Shown: positions 15,723 through 26,071, counted from the first letter of the stretch. The stretch: 64,000 bases of DNA from an uncultured Eubacteriales bacterium (GCA_949283375.1 CASDSM010000009.1:1-64000), one strand, 5' to 3'. The notes: generated by a model from the sequence alone, not told the origin. Numbers and translations: made by a program.

Positions 15723-16577
15723 TCACAGCAGCATGGTGCCGATGCCGCGGTCGGAGAGCATCTCGATGAGAATGGAGTGCGGGATGCGCCCGTCGAGGAT
15801 GTGGCTGCGCCTGACGCCGGAGCGGACCGCCTCCACGCAGCACTCCACCTTGGGGATCATGCCGCCCTGGATGACGCCCGACTTCTTGAGCATGGGTACG
15901 TCGGACATGTGGACGACGTGGATGAGGGTGTTCTCATCCTTCGGGTCGCGCAGCAGGCCGCGCACGTCGGTGAGGAGGATGAGCTTCTCCGCCCCGAGGG
16001 CGACAGCCAGCTTGGCCGCGGCGGTGTCGGCATTGATGTTGTAGGCGGTGACGGCGTCGCGGCCCTGCGCGACGGTGGAGACGACGGGGATATAGCCGTT
16101 GTCCAGCACATCCTGGACCACCTTGGGGTTGACCTGGACGATCTCCCCCACCAGGCCGTACTTCCGGTCCTTCACCTGGGCCTCGAAGAGGGCGGCGTCC
16201 ATGCCGCCCAGGCCGATCGCCCGGCCGCCCATCCGGTTGAGGGTGGCCACCAGGTTCTTGTTCACCCGGCCGCAGAGCACCTGCTGGACGATGTCCACCG
16301 TCTCCTCGTCGGTGTAGCGCAGGCCGTCGACGAACTGGGACTGCTTGCCGATCTTGCCGAGCATTTCATTGATCTCCGGCCCGCCGCCGTGGACCACCAC
16401 GACGCGGATGCCGACCAGGCTGAGCAGGATGATGTCGCTCATGACGGCGTGGCGCAGATCGTCGGAGATCATGGCGTTGCCGCCGTACTTGACCACGACC
16501 GTCTTTCCGCTGTACTTTTGAATATAGGGCAGGGCCTCGACCAGAATCTGGGCCCGCTCCACATGGCTGTAAGGCAT
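15723..16577 (-). CDS. argB: Acetylglutamate kinase
   Basis: A 284-residue amino-acid kinase phosphorylating N-acetylglutamate. VVKYGGNAM near residue 28, VVVHGGGPEIN and the ADTAAAKLAVALGAEKLILLTD-type nucleotide site (shorter part visible as LILLTDVRGLL) define the family. The N-terminal helix (SHVERAQILVEALPYIQKY) is the type seen in arginine-inhibited hexameric enzymes, suggesting feedback control. It is positioned between argJ and the GNAT gene. Confidence 0.95.
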   Translation of the reverse strand: MPYSHVERAQILVEALPYIQKYSGKTVVVKYGGNAMISDDLRHAVMSDIILLSLVGIRVVVVHGGGPEINEMLGKIGKQSQFVDGLRYTDEETVDIVQQVLCGRVNKNLVATLNRMGGRAIGLGGMDAALFEAQVKDRKYGLVGEIVQVNPKVVQDVLDNGYIPVVSTVAQGRDAVTAYNINADTAAAKLAVALGAEKLILLTDVRGLLRDPKDENTLIHVVHMSDVPMLKKSGVIQGGMIPKVECCVEAVRSGVRRSHILDGRIPHSILIEMLSDRGIGTMLL

Positions 16578-16602
16578 GGCGCCTCTCTCCTCTCGCGGCG
16601 GC

Positions 16603-17850
16603 TCAGCTGCGGTAGTCGCCGTTGATCTTCACATAGTCATACGTCAGGTCGCAGCCCCAGCAGGCGGCCTGGGCCGTCCCCTCATGCAGGGTGACGGCGA
16701 TGACGACCTCCTCCTGGCTGAGCACCGTCTTGGCCAGCGCCTCGTCAAAGGGGAGGGCGCTGCCGGCGCGGCAGACCGCCACCTCGCCCGCGCAGGAGCG
16801 GAAGGCGACGTCCACCTGCTCCGGCTCAAAGGGCGCGCCGGAATAGCCCATCGCGCAGAGCACCCGGCCCCAGTTGGCGTCCGCGCCGAACATGGCCGCC
16901 TTCACCAGGGAGGAGCCAGCCACCGCGCGGGCCAGCTGCTCCGCCTGTTGCTCGGTCTGCGCGCCGGAGACGTCGCAGGTGACCAGTCGGGTCGCCCCCT
17001 CGCCGTCGGCGGCCATCTTGCGGGCCAGATCGGTGCACACCGCCATCAGCGCCGCGCGCAGGCGGTCATAGTCCTCCCCCTCGCAGGCGATGGTCTCGTT
17101 GCCCGCCATGCCGTTGGCCAGGACGAGGAAGGTGTCGTTCGTGGAGGTATCCCCATCCACGGTGACGCGGTTGAAGGTGCGCGGCACCACCTCATGCACC
17201 ATCTGCCCCAGCATCTCCGGGGTGATGGCGGCGTCGGTGGTGACGAAGGAGAGCATGGTGCCCATGTTGGGGTGGATCATGCCGGAGCCCTTGGCGATGC
17301 CGCCGGCGTGGACGGTCTTCCCGCCGAGGGTGAACTCGAAGGCGATCTCTTTCTTCTTCGTGTCTGTGGTCATGATGGCCCGCGCCGCGTCGTCCGAGGC
17401 GGAGGGGTCCGCGCGCAGGGCGGCGGTCAGGGCGGGCATCGCCTCCAGAATGGCCCGGATGTTCAGCTCCTGGCCGATCACGCCGGTGGAGGCCACGGCG
17501 AAGTCCTCCGGCAGCAGGCCGGTCTCCTCCGCGGCGGCGGCGCACATCTCCACGGCGTGGAGGCGGCTGTTGGGCGCGCAGGCGTTGGCGTTGCCGGAGT
17601 TGGCGACGACGCCGCAGCAGACGCCCCCGGCGATGTGCCCCTTCGTGACATAGATGGGGGCGGCCTTGACGCGGTTGGTGGTGAACATGCCCGCGGCGGC
17701 GCAGGGGACGTCGGAGAGGATCATCGCCAGATCCTTCTTCCCGCCCTGGGCGCCGGTCCCAACGGGCAGCTCCGTGGCCTTGACGCCGGCGTGGATGCCG
17801 GCGGCCCGGAAGCCCTTGGCGGCGATGACGCCGCCGGAAATCTCTCTCAT
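16603..17850 (-). CDS. argJ: Bifunctional ornithine acetyltransferase / N-acetylglutamate synthase
   Basis: A 415-residue ArgJ that recycles the acetyl group from acetylornithine to glutamate. The self-cleavage site is seen at IMTTDT, with the nucleophile Thr161 opening the beta chain. GGVCCGVVANSGNANA and TVDGDTSTNDTF are family landmarks. AGGAAGG precedes the ATG. No separate argA or argE is in the operon, so a cyclic acetyl pathway is implied. It follows the unknown DUF4085-like gene by 24 bases. Confidence 0.95.
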   Translation of the reverse strand: MREISGGVIAAKGFRAAGIHAGVKATELPVGTGAQGGKKDLAMILSDVPCAAAGMFTTNRVKAAPIYVTKGHIAGGVCCGVVANSGNANACAPNSRLHAVEMCAAAAEETGLLPEDFAVASTGVIGQELNIRAILEAMPALTAALRADPSASDDAARAIMTTDTKKKEIAFEFTLGGKTVHAGGIAKGSGMIHPNMGTMLSFVTTDAAITPEMLGQMVHEVVPRTFNRVTVDGDTSTNDTFLVLANGMAGNETIACEGEDYDRLRAALMAVCTDLARKMAADGEGATRLVTCDVSGAQTEQQAEQLARAVAGSSLVKAAMFGADANWGRVLCAMGYSGAPFEPEQVDVAFRSCAGEVAVCRAGSALPFDEALAKTVLSQEEVVIAVTLHEGTAQAACWGCDLTYDYVKINGDYRS

Positions 17851-17874
17851 CTGCTTCGCTTCCTTCCTGATTTC

Positions 17875-18765
17875 TCAGAGGTCTCTGTGAATTTCAATGG
17901 AGGCGGCCCGGAGGGTGAAGTAGAAGTACTCCCCCTCCCCTTTCTCAAGCAGGGTGTGGCACTCAAACCCGCCGCCCGGCACGGGGTAGAGCTCCTCGGC
18001 GAGCCATCTGGCCCCGACGGGCTCCCGCTCCTGTTCGAGCACCCCGGCGGCGCGATAGAGGACTGCGCAGGTCTCCGCGCCCTCCCAGTCTCCCTCGGAC
18101 AGGCGGAGCTCCAGGTCCTCCCCCTTCCAGGCGAGGCCGGTCACCTGCCAGTCGGAAAATCCGTACTCCTCCAGCAGCTCGGGCGGGTAGCGTCTCTCCT
18201 TCCGGTCGAGATATTCGTTATAGGCGCGGTTGGCCTGCTCCACCTTCGCCTCATTCTGGCGGCAGAAGCGGGCGATGGCGCGCTTGACCTCGCGGGTGCT
18301 CTCCCCCAGGGCGAGCACACGGATGTCCGCCACCTGGTCCAAAATCTCCTGCGGGAGGACGGCGGAGAGCTCCGCCATTCTCTCCTCCCACTCAGCGCGG
18401 AAGGACGCCTCGATCTCCTCCGGGGTGCGCTCCCGCCGCAGCGCGGCGAGCAGGGCGCGCTTTTTCGCCTGGCGTTGTTCCTCCAGGCGGCGGTACTCCT
18501 CCTCTCCCATCTCCTCGGAGACGGGATGGAGGTTCCCCTCCTCGTCCATCGTCTCCAGCGGCCCGTCAAAGGCGCCGCCGAGCAGCTCCTCGTCCGACAT
18601 GGCCAAGCGCTCACTCTGGCCGCGCAGGCGCTCGGAGAGCTTCTCCTGGTAGAGCTTGCGGAAATAGTCCTCGCTGCGCCGCTTGGCGGAGGGGGACGGC
18701 GTCAGATCGTAATGGTAGCCGCAGCGCTCACAGAGGACGGCCCACTCTTTCGTGAAATACTTCAT
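17875..18765 (-). CDS. DUF4085-like protein inside the arginine operon
   Basis: A 296-residue acidic, charged protein of unknown role. It opens MKYFTKEWAVLCERCGYHYD, resembling DUF4085 proteins, and is rich in Glu/Arg helices through the middle (coiled-coil-like EEEYRRLEEQRQAKKRALL). The C-terminal third is beta-rich and ends LRAASIEIHRDL. There is no signal peptide or membrane span. It sits between argC (14 bases) and argJ (24 bases), in the same direction, so it is expressed with arginine synthesis. Nothing in it suggests an enzyme of that pathway. Confidence 0.7.
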   Translation of the reverse strand: MKYFTKEWAVLCERCGYHYDLTPSPSAKRRSEDYFRKLYQEKLSERLRGQSERLAMSDEELLGGAFDGPLETMDEEGNLHPVSEEMGEEEYRRLEEQRQAKKRALLAALRRERTPEEIEASFRAEWEERMAELSAVLPQEILDQVADIRVLALGESTREVKRAIARFCRQNEAKVEQANRAYNEYLDRKERRYPPELLEEYGFSDWQVTGLAWKGEDLELRLSEGDWEGAETCAVLYRAAGVLEQEREPVGARWLAEELYPVPGGGFECHTLLEKGEGEYFYFTLRAASIEIHRDL

Positions 18766-18779
18766 GATTGCCGCCCTCC

Positions 18780-19710
18780 TCAGAGCAGCCCGGCCGTCTC
18801 GTCAAAGCCGAGCATCAGGTTCATATTCTGCACCGCCGCGCCGGAGGCGCCCTTGCCCAGATTGTCAAACAGGGCGGTAACGGTGGTCTGCGCCTCGTGG
18901 CCGCAGACGATCAGGTCGAGGTAGTTGGTCCCCGCCAGCTCGTTGGCGTAGATCACCGGCTCCGAGCCGCCGAAGGGGGCGACGCGGACAAAGATTTCCC
19001 CCGCGTAGTAATCCGCGAGGCGCCGGTGAATCTCCCGGGCGTCCGGCCTGCCGGTCAGCAGATCGTTGTGCAGCAGGATGGTGGTCGCCATCCCCTGCGG
19101 GTAGTCCCCCACCACCGGGGAGAAGACGGGCGGGCGCGTCAGGCCGCAGACCGCCGCCATCTCGGGCAGGTGTTTGTGGCGCAGGGCGGTGCCGTAGATG
19201 CGGCAGGAGTCCAGACGCCCGTCGCGCGCCGGGTCCTCATATTCGGCGATCATCCCCTTGCCGCCGCCGCTGTAGCCGGTGAGGGAGTAGCAGGCGAGCG
19301 GGTAGTCCGGCGGCAGGAGGCCGAGCTGGACGAGGGGGTAGACCGAGGCGATCAGCCCGGAGGCGTGACAGCCGGGATTGGCCACCCGCCGGGAGGCGGC
19401 GATCGCCGCGCGGCGCTCCGGCGAGAGTTCGGGAAAGCCGTAGTCCCAGCCGGGGGCGGTGCGGTGGGCGGTGGAGGCGTCGATGATGCGGGTGTGCTCA
19501 TTCTCCACCAGCGCCACCGCCTCGCGCGCGGCCGCATCCGGGAGGCAGAGGAAGGCGAGGTCCGCCGCGTTGAGCAGCCGGCGGCGCTCCTCCCGGTCCT
19601 TGCGCTTTTCCGGGTCGATGACGAGCAGCTCGATGTCTGTCCGTCCGGCCAGGCGCTCGTGGATCTGCAGGCCGGTGGTCCCGGCCTGACCATCGATATA
19701 GACCTTGGGT

Positions 19711-19718
<8 letters not shown>
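18780..19718 (-). CDS. argC: N-acetyl-gamma-glutamyl-phosphate reductase (short type 2)
   Basis: A 312-residue NADPH-dependent reductase of the short ArgC type. It begins [19 protein letters not shown], and carries the active cysteine in ANPGCHASG and the GYSGGGK loop. It converts acetylglutamyl phosphate to the semialdehyde. It overlaps the argH stop by 8 bases, indicating translational coupling. Confidence 0.93.
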
Positions 19719-21099
<1,381 letters not shown>

Positions 21100-21148
21100 A
21101 GTATCCCTCCCAAAACAGGCGCCCGGCACACGGGCGCGAAAGCGGACA

Positions 21149-21195
21149 GTGCAGAATGCGAAGTGCGGGCCAAGGCCCCCCTGCGCATTCTGCAC
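21149..21195. repeat. 12-base perfect palindromic hairpin between argG and argH
   Basis: GTGCAGAATGCG (21149-21160) and CGCATTCTGCAC (21184-21195) are exact inverted copies, with a further GGGCC/GGCCC pairing inside. There is no T-tract on the minus strand, so it is more likely an mRNA-processing or stability element, or a small mobile palindrome, than a terminator. Confidence 0.75.
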
Positions 21196-21217
21196 AAAAT
21201 GGAATGTTACGCCGCTG

Positions 21218-22435
21218 TCAGTTCAGCTTGCCCTGCGCCCGGAGCGCCTGCACCTTGGTGGGCAGGCCCCAGAGGTTGATGAAGCCCTCGGCGTCCTTCT
21301 GGTTGTAGTTGGACTCGTCAAAGGTGGCCAGGTCCTCGGAGTACAGGCTGCACGGGGAGGTCATGCCGGCCGGGATGATGTTGCCCTTGTAGAGCTTCAT
21401 CTTCACGGTGCCGGTGACATACTCCTGCGTCTTGTCGGCAAAGGCGGACAGCGCCTCGCGCAGGGGGCTGAACCACTTGCCGTTGTAGACCAGGTCGGCA
21501 AAGTCCACCGCCAGCTTCTGCTTGAGGTGGAGGGTGTCCTTGTCCACCGTGATCATCTCCAGCTGCTCGTGCGCGGCGTAGAGGATGGTGCCGCCCGGCG
21601 TCTCGTACACGCCGCGGTCCTTCATGCCGACCAGGCGGTTTTCCACGATGTCGATGATGCCGATGCCGTTGGCCCCGCCGAGCACGTTGAGCTTGCGGAT
21701 GATGTCCGAGGCCTTCATGCGCTCGCCGTCGATGGCCACCGGCACGCCTTTTTCAAACTCCAGCGTGACATAGGTGGGCTCATCGGGCGCCTGGTAGGGA
21801 GAGACGCCCATCTCCAGAAAGCCGGGCTTGTCCAGGTTCGGCTCGTTGGAGGGGTCCTCCAGGTCCAGGCCCTCGTGGGACAGGTGCCAGAGGTTCTTGT
21901 CCTTGGAGTAGTTGGTCTCCCGGCTGATCTTCAGCGGGACGTTGTGCGCCTCGGCGTAGTCGATCTCCTCATCACGCGAGACGATGTCCCACTCCCGCCA
22001 GGGGGCGATGATCTTCATGCCGGGGCAGAAGTGCTTGATCGCCAGCTCAAAGCGGACCTGGTCGTTGCCCTTGCCGGTGCAGCCGTGGCAGATGGCGTCA
22101 GCGCCCTCGGCGATGGCGATCTCGCACAGGCTCTTGGCGATGATGGGCCGGGCAAAGGCGGTGCCGAGGAGGTACTTCTCATACTTGGCGCCCATCTTCA
22201 GGGAGGGGATGATGACGTCGTCCACCATCTCGTCCGTCAGGTCGGCCACGATCAGCTTGGACGCGCCCGTCTTGATCGCCTTCTCCTCCAGGCCCTCCAG
22301 CTCGTCGGCCTGTCCCACGTCGCCGGAGACGGCAATGATCTCGGGGTTGCCGTAGTTCTCCTTCAGCCAGGGGATGATGATCGAGGTATCCAGTCCGCCG
22401 GAATAGGCCAGTACCACTTTCTTGATCTCGCTCAT
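21218..22435 (-). CDS. argG: Argininosuccinate synthase
   Basis: A 405-residue ATP-dependent ligase joining citrulline and aspartate. The N-terminal PP-loop [18 protein letters not shown], then [15 protein letters not shown] and the aspartate-binding region [14 protein letters not shown] are clear. It is the first gene of the arginine operon, with AGGAGG upstream of the ATG. A promoter and tandem ARG boxes precede it. Confidence 0.97.
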   Translation of the reverse strand: MSEIKKVVLAYSGGLDTSIIIPWLKENYGNPEIIAVSGDVGQADELEGLEEKAIKTGASKLIVADLTDEMVDDVIIPSLKMGAKYEKYLLGTAFARPIIAKSLCEIAIAEGADAICHGCTGKGNDQVRFELAIKHFCPGMKIIAPWREWDIVSRDEEIDYAEAHNVPLKISRETNYSKDKNLWHLSHEGLDLEDPSNEPNLDKPGFLEMGVSPYQAPDEPTYVTLEFEKGVPVAIDGERMKASDIIRKLNVLGGANGIGIIDIVENRLVGMKDRGVYETPGGTILYAAHEQLEMITVDKDTLHLKQKLAVDFADLVYNGKWFSPLREALSAFADKTQEYVTGTVKMKLYKGNIIPAGMTSPCSLYSEDLATFDESNYNQKDAEGFINLWGLPTKVQALRAQGKLN

Positions 22436-22494
22436 GTCGATTGCCTCCTATTGTATGCCATCGCACGGGGCGCGGCGTCGTTTTGTCGTGGACT

Positions 22495-22523
22495 ATAGTA
22501 GCACCGGCGGCGGCAAATTGCAA
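22495..22523 (-). promoter_or_regulatory. argG: Promoter of the arginine operon
   Basis: Minus-strand TTGCAA (22518-22523), 17-base spacer, TACTAT (22495-22500), about 60 bases before the argG start. Confidence 0.65.
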
Positions 22524-22585
22524 GCCCTGTTTTGCATAAATTTTCGTTCGGCCCGGCGGCATTTCTGAATAATCGGCGGATATGT

Positions 22586-22599
22586 TGAATATTTATTCA
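22586..22599. promoter_or_regulatory. ARG box 1 (ArgR operator)
   Basis: TGAATATTTATTCA is a perfect match to the TGAATWWWWATTCA ArgR half-operator. Confidence 0.85.
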
Positions 22600-22616
22600 A
22601 TATAATTCTGTATAAA

Positions 22617-22630
22617 ATAATATTTATTCA
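22617..22630. promoter_or_regulatory. ARG box 2 (ArgR operator)
   Basis: ATAATATTTATTCA matches ARG box 1 at 12 of 14 bases. The two centres are 31 bases apart, three helical turns, suiting one ArgR hexamer. The remainder of 22631-22825 holds only a hairpin (22757-22788). Confidence 0.75.
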
Positions 22631-22756
22631 TATAATCCACATCTTCGTCACGGCGGAGTGTCCAAACTGGACAAAAGCCCCGCCCGGCAGGGGGCGCGCT
22701 TTCGGCGAATGCACGAAAGTGGATGCATAAGCCCCTTTTTCTGCGGCAGGGCGCAC

Positions 22757-22788
22757 AAGACCGCCCGGCCAGTGCGGCGGGCGGTCTT
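22757..22788 (-). terminator. Hairpin after the ferredoxin gene
   Basis: Perfect 11-base stem, 22757-22767 with 22778-22788, downstream of the ferredoxin stop. No good U-run follows, so it may terminate only partly. Confidence 0.55.
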
Positions 22789-22825
22789 GATGACTGCGTA
22801 TGCAATTGCAGGAACGCGGGGAGAA

Positions 22826-23104
<279 letters not shown>

Positions 23105-23267
23105 CTATAACAAAATCAGGAAGAAAGTGGTGAAATGTCATGAAGAAACCGTCCACTCCCGGCCCCACCGGGCGAAAAAATGACACCGAATTTTCCTCCC
23201 CCGTCACGCCCGACCTCAGCGGCGGCCGGCGCAGCGCGCCCCACCCCCGCCGCGGCGGCAATCCGTC

Positions 23268-23296
23268 TTGCGCAACCGGGGAGAATGCGCTATAAT
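23268..23296 (+). promoter_or_regulatory. metG: metG promoter
   Basis: TTGCGC (23268-23273), 17-base spacer and TATAAT (23291-23296). The short leader has no T-box signature. Between 23056 and 23267 I see nothing I can assign. Confidence 0.7.
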
Positions 23297-23352
23297 GGCA
23301 GTGAAATTGTGCCGAATGAATCATTCACTCCGGCCGAAAGGATGGAAGATAG

Positions 23353-24957
23353 ATGAAGAGAAGAATTCTGATCGGCGGCGCGTGGCCCTACGCCAACTAC
23401 AACCTCCATGTGGGGCATCTGGCCGCCCTGCTGCCGGGCGACGTGCTGGCCCGCTATTTCCGCCAGCACGGGGACGAGGTGCTCTATGTCTCCGGCACCG
23501 ACTCCCACGGCACCCCCATCACCGAGCGCGCGAAGAAGGAGGGCATCTCCCCCGCTGAGATCGCGCATAAATATCACGAGGAGTTCGTCAAGGCGTTCGG
23601 CGCGCTCAACTTCTCCTATGACTGCTACACCGTCACCTATACGGACTACCACAAGCAGCATGTGCAGGAGATGCTCCGGCGCATCTATGAGAACGGCTAT
23701 ATGTACGAGAAGCAGAGCGAGCAGGACTACTGCGAGACCTGCGGCAAGTTCCTCGCCGACCGGGAGATCTCCGGCCTCTGCCCCGTCTGCGGCAAGCCGG
23801 CCAAGGGCGACCAGTGCGACCACTGCCTGACCTCCTTCGACCCCTCCGAGCTGCGTGACAAGCACTGCCTCACCTGCGGCCACGCCACCGTGCAGCGGCC
23901 GAATCATGAGATCGTCTTCGCCCTGTCCAAGTTCCAGGACCGTCTGGAGGAGTACTACCGCGCCAACAGCCCCGCCTGGCGGACCAACGCGGTCAACGAG
24001 ACGCGCAAGTACCTCGAGCAGGGCCTGCCCGACCGCGACGCGACGCGCAGCCTGGACTGGGGCATCGAGGTCCCCTTCCCCGGCTATGAGGACAAGCGGA
24101 TCTACGTCTGGTTCGAGGCGGTGATGGGCTATCTGACCGCCGGGCGAAAGGCCGCCGAGGCGCGCGGGCTCGACTTTGACGCCTTTATGCAGGACGATGA
24201 GAACCTGCTCACCTACTACGTCCACGGCAAGGACAACATCCCCTTCCATACCGTCATCTTCCCCGCCCTCATCATGGCGCTGGAGAACGGCTGGCAGCCG
24301 CCCAGGCGGATCGTCTCGAGCGAATACGTCAAGATGGGCGAGGACAAGATGTCCAAGAGCAAGGGCAACCTCGTCACCACCCTCGAGCTCTCTGACCAGT
24401 TTGAGGCGGACACCATCCGCTTCTACTTCATCTCCAACAACCCCGAGCGCCGGGACGTCAGCTACAGCGAGGAGGACATGATCGCCGCGCACAACAAATT
24501 CCTTTGCGGGGCCTTCGGCAACTTCGTCAACCGCAATGTCTCCTTCCTGAAGAAGAAGTTTGGCGGCGTGGTCCCCTCCGGCACGGTAGACCCCGCGATC
24601 GCCGCGGAAACCGAGCGGATGTACCGCGAGATCGGCGAGCGGATGGAGGCGGGCGAGCTGCGTGCCGCCTGCGAGCTGATGCTCCAGTATATCCAGGACG
24701 CCAACAAGTACTATGACGCACAGGCCCCCTGGACGCAGGTGAAGCAGGAGGACAAGACCGCCTTCAACAACACCACCGCCACCTGCCTGTATATCATCGC
24801 CAACATGTCCAACCTCCTCGCCCCTGTGCTCACCCAGGGCTGTGAGAAGATCCGCACCATGCTCGAGCTGCCGGAGACTCCCACCTGGGCCCCCATCCAG
24901 ATCCGGGACGGCCTGGTGCTCGGCGACTGCCCCATCCTCTACACCCGCATCCAGTAA
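23353..24957 (+). CDS. metG: Methionyl-tRNA synthetase
   Basis: A 534-residue class I synthetase charging tRNA-Met. The HIGH motif appears as HVGH in AWPYANYNLHVGH and the KMSKS loop as DKMSKSKGN. The connective domain holds four CxxC knuckles (CETC, CPVC, CDHC, CLTC), the double-zinc form. There is no C-terminal tRNA-binding EMAP domain, so the protein is short compared with dimeric MetG. AAAGGATGG precedes the start. It is monocistronic, ending in the hairpin array. Confidence 0.96.
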   Translation: MKRRILIGGAWPYANYNLHVGHLAALLPGDVLARYFRQHGDEVLYVSGTDSHGTPITERAKKEGISPAEIAHKYHEEFVKAFGALNFSYDCYTVTYTDYHKQHVQEMLRRIYENGYMYEKQSEQDYCETCGKFLADREISGLCPVCGKPAKGDQCDHCLTSFDPSELRDKHCLTCGHATVQRPNHEIVFALSKFQDRLEEYYRANSPAWRTNAVNETRKYLEQGLPDRDATRSLDWGIEVPFPGYEDKRIYVWFEAVMGYLTAGRKAAEARGLDFDAFMQDDENLLTYYVHGKDNIPFHTVIFPALIMALENGWQPPRRIVSSEYVKMGEDKMSKSKGNLVTTLELSDQFEADTIRFYFISNNPERRDVSYSEEDMIAAHNKFLCGAFGNFVNRNVSFLKKKFGGVVPSGTVDPAIAAETERMYREIGERMEAGELRAACELMLQYIQDANKYYDAQAPWTQVKQEDKTAFNNTTATCLYIIANMSNLLAPVLTQGCEKIRTMLELPETPTWAPIQIRDGLVLGDCPILYTRIQ

Positions 24958-24977
24958 AAACGATATCATACTACAAA

Positions 24978-25273
24978 AGGCCTGCCGCAGCGAAACAGAT
25001 CGCTGCGGCAGGCCTGCGGCTGTCAAAAAGTGTTTTTGACAGCCTTCCAAGCAAATGCAAGCATTTGCTTGGAGTTTGCAGTCCTCCCACGCGCACGGAT
25101 TTTTGTTCCAAAAATCCGCACACTCGTCGGACTATCAGTATTTTTGGCCCGGTACATGCCCGTGCCAAAAATAAATTGCACTCTATTTGGCCCTGCGGGC
25201 CAAACTCGGTGAGACCTTTTTTGACGCTCTGGGGCCTGCCGCAGCAAAACAGATCGCTGCGGCAGGCCTTTTT
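24978..25273. repeat. Array of seven perfect hairpins after metG
   Basis: Seven consecutive inverted repeats fill this intergenic space. Arms pair as follows: 24978-24992/25001-25015; 25018-25029/25033-25044; 25047-25058/25061-25072; 25096-25105/25109-25118; 25139-25148/25164-25173; 25186-25193/25197-25204; 25233-25245/25256-25268. All are perfect. The first and last hairpins are near-identical direct copies. No reading frame with a ribosome site crosses the block. It could be a structured RNA, a palindromic mobile element, or a duplicated terminator with an insert. Confidence 0.85.
25233..25273 (+). terminator. Intrinsic terminator (hairpin 7 of the array)
   Basis: A 13-base perfect stem with a 10-base loop is followed by TTTTT at 25269-25273. 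It is the only hairpin of the array with a T-tract, and probably ends metG transcripts. Confidence 0.8.
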
Positions 25274-25281
25274 GCGCCTCG

Positions 25282-25617
25282 TCAGGAGATGAGCGAGATT
25301 TTCTGGAAGTTGTACTCTCTGGTCTTCTTCATAATGATAAACCAGTCGATCACAGTGAAGATGAACAGCCAGCAGAACAGGAGCTTGAGGATCCCATAGC
25401 CGATATTTCCCAGCATAAAGCGGTCAATGCCGAGGGAACCCAAGAAGAGGGAGACAATGAGCAGAACGACGGGGTCCTTCAGCTCGGTGCACGCGACCAG
25501 CTCAAACTGGCTTTCGCTCATGTTGTAGAATTTTTCTTTCAGATACGGGATGCGCTCTGCCGGATAGTATTTTTGATTGACCATCAGGTAAGAGTCCACT
25601 TTGTCCTTTGCAGCCAT
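25282..25617 (-). CDS. TM2-domain membrane protein
   Basis: A 111-residue protein. After a charged N-terminal half come two membrane helices (about 49-64 and 77-92) joined by GIDRFMLGNIGYGILKLL, the TM2 signature with its conserved DRFxxG element. TM2 proteins are small inner-membrane proteins of unclear role. It is transcribed divergently from the XRE regulator, and the palindromes between them suggest control by that regulator. GAGAGAGG precedes the ATG. Confidence 0.9.
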   Translation of the reverse strand: MAAKDKVDSYLMVNQKYYPAERIPYLKEKFYNMSESQFELVACTELKDPVVLLIVSLFLGSLGIDRFMLGNIGYGILKLLFCWLFIFTVIDWFIIMKKTREYNFQKISLIS

Positions 25618-25737
25618 GGGCCAACACCTCTCTCTTTATATGCTGGACCCCATCCGGGGCAGTCCGCCCGCCTGCGCAGCGTGACTTCTCCGCCACGGTG
25701 TCAGACTTCGGCCTGTCCTCAGAAAGAGCCTAGCTAA

Positions 25738-25766
25738 AATATACACTATATATAGTGTAAAGTCAA
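25738..25766 (-). promoter_or_regulatory. Promoter of the TM2 gene
   Basis: Minus-strand TTGACT (25761-25766), 17-base spacer, TATATT (25738-25743). The spacer is the perfect palindrome described separately. Confidence 0.8.
25742..25759. promoter_or_regulatory. Operator 1: perfect 18-base palindrome
   Basis: TACACTATATATAGTGTA, of the form TACAC-N8-GTGTA, lies between the -35 and -10 of the TM2 promoter. Confidence 0.8.
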
Positions 25767-25784
25767 TACACCAAATAAAGTGTA
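25767..25784. promoter_or_regulatory. Operator 2: TACAC-N8-GTGTA
   Basis: TACACCAAATAAAGTGTA repeats the half-sites of operator 1 with identical spacing, 25 bases away, and lies in front of the XRE gene. Confidence 0.75.
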
Positions 25785-25818
25785 TGAAAGAATAGCGCCT
25801 GTAAGGGGGCGCAGAGAG

Positions 25819-26046
25819 ATGAAAGAGTACTATCAGGTGCTCCGGGAACTGCGGGAGGACCGTGACCTGACGCAGCGCACGGTGGCGGAGGTTCTGGGCA
25901 CCACACAGCAGGTATATTCGCGCTATGAGCTGGGCATCAACGAGATGCCGGTCAGACACCTGAGGACACTGTGCCTGTATTATGAGGTGAGCGCCGACTA
26001 TGTGCTCGGACTGCCGGGAAAGGGTGTGAATGGGAAAAGAACTTGA
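25819..26046 (+). CDS. Small XRE-family DNA-binding regulator
   Basis: A 75-residue protein that is little more than a Cro/C1-type helix-turn-helix, with LTQRTVAEVLGTTQQVYSRY as the recognition region and the usual tail YYEVSADYVLGLP. The ATG at 25819 aligns the HTH with the family; an upstream ATG at 25780 overlaps operator 2. It is divergent from the TM2 gene. It probably binds the two palindromes and represses both genes. Its last codons overlap the -35 box of the cysteine T-box promoter. Confidence 0.9.
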   Translation: MKEYYQVLRELREDRDLTQRTVAEVLGTTQQVYSRYELGINEMPVRHLRTLCLYYEVSADYVLGLPGKGVNGKRT

Positions 26047-26071
26047 CACCCTCCGCCGGGAATGGTAGTAT
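26043..26071 (+). promoter_or_regulatory. Promoter of the cysE-cysS leader
   Basis: TTGACA (26043-26048), 17-base spacer, TAGTAT (26066-26071). A better TATAAT at 26069-26074 would leave a 20-base spacer. The -35 box overlaps the XRE stop codon. Confidence 0.7.

Noticed and set aside
16576..18924. A 782-residue plus-strand frame across argJ and the DUF4085-like gene
   Set aside because: It lies antisense to well-supported genes, has no ribosome site and shows no recognisable domain.
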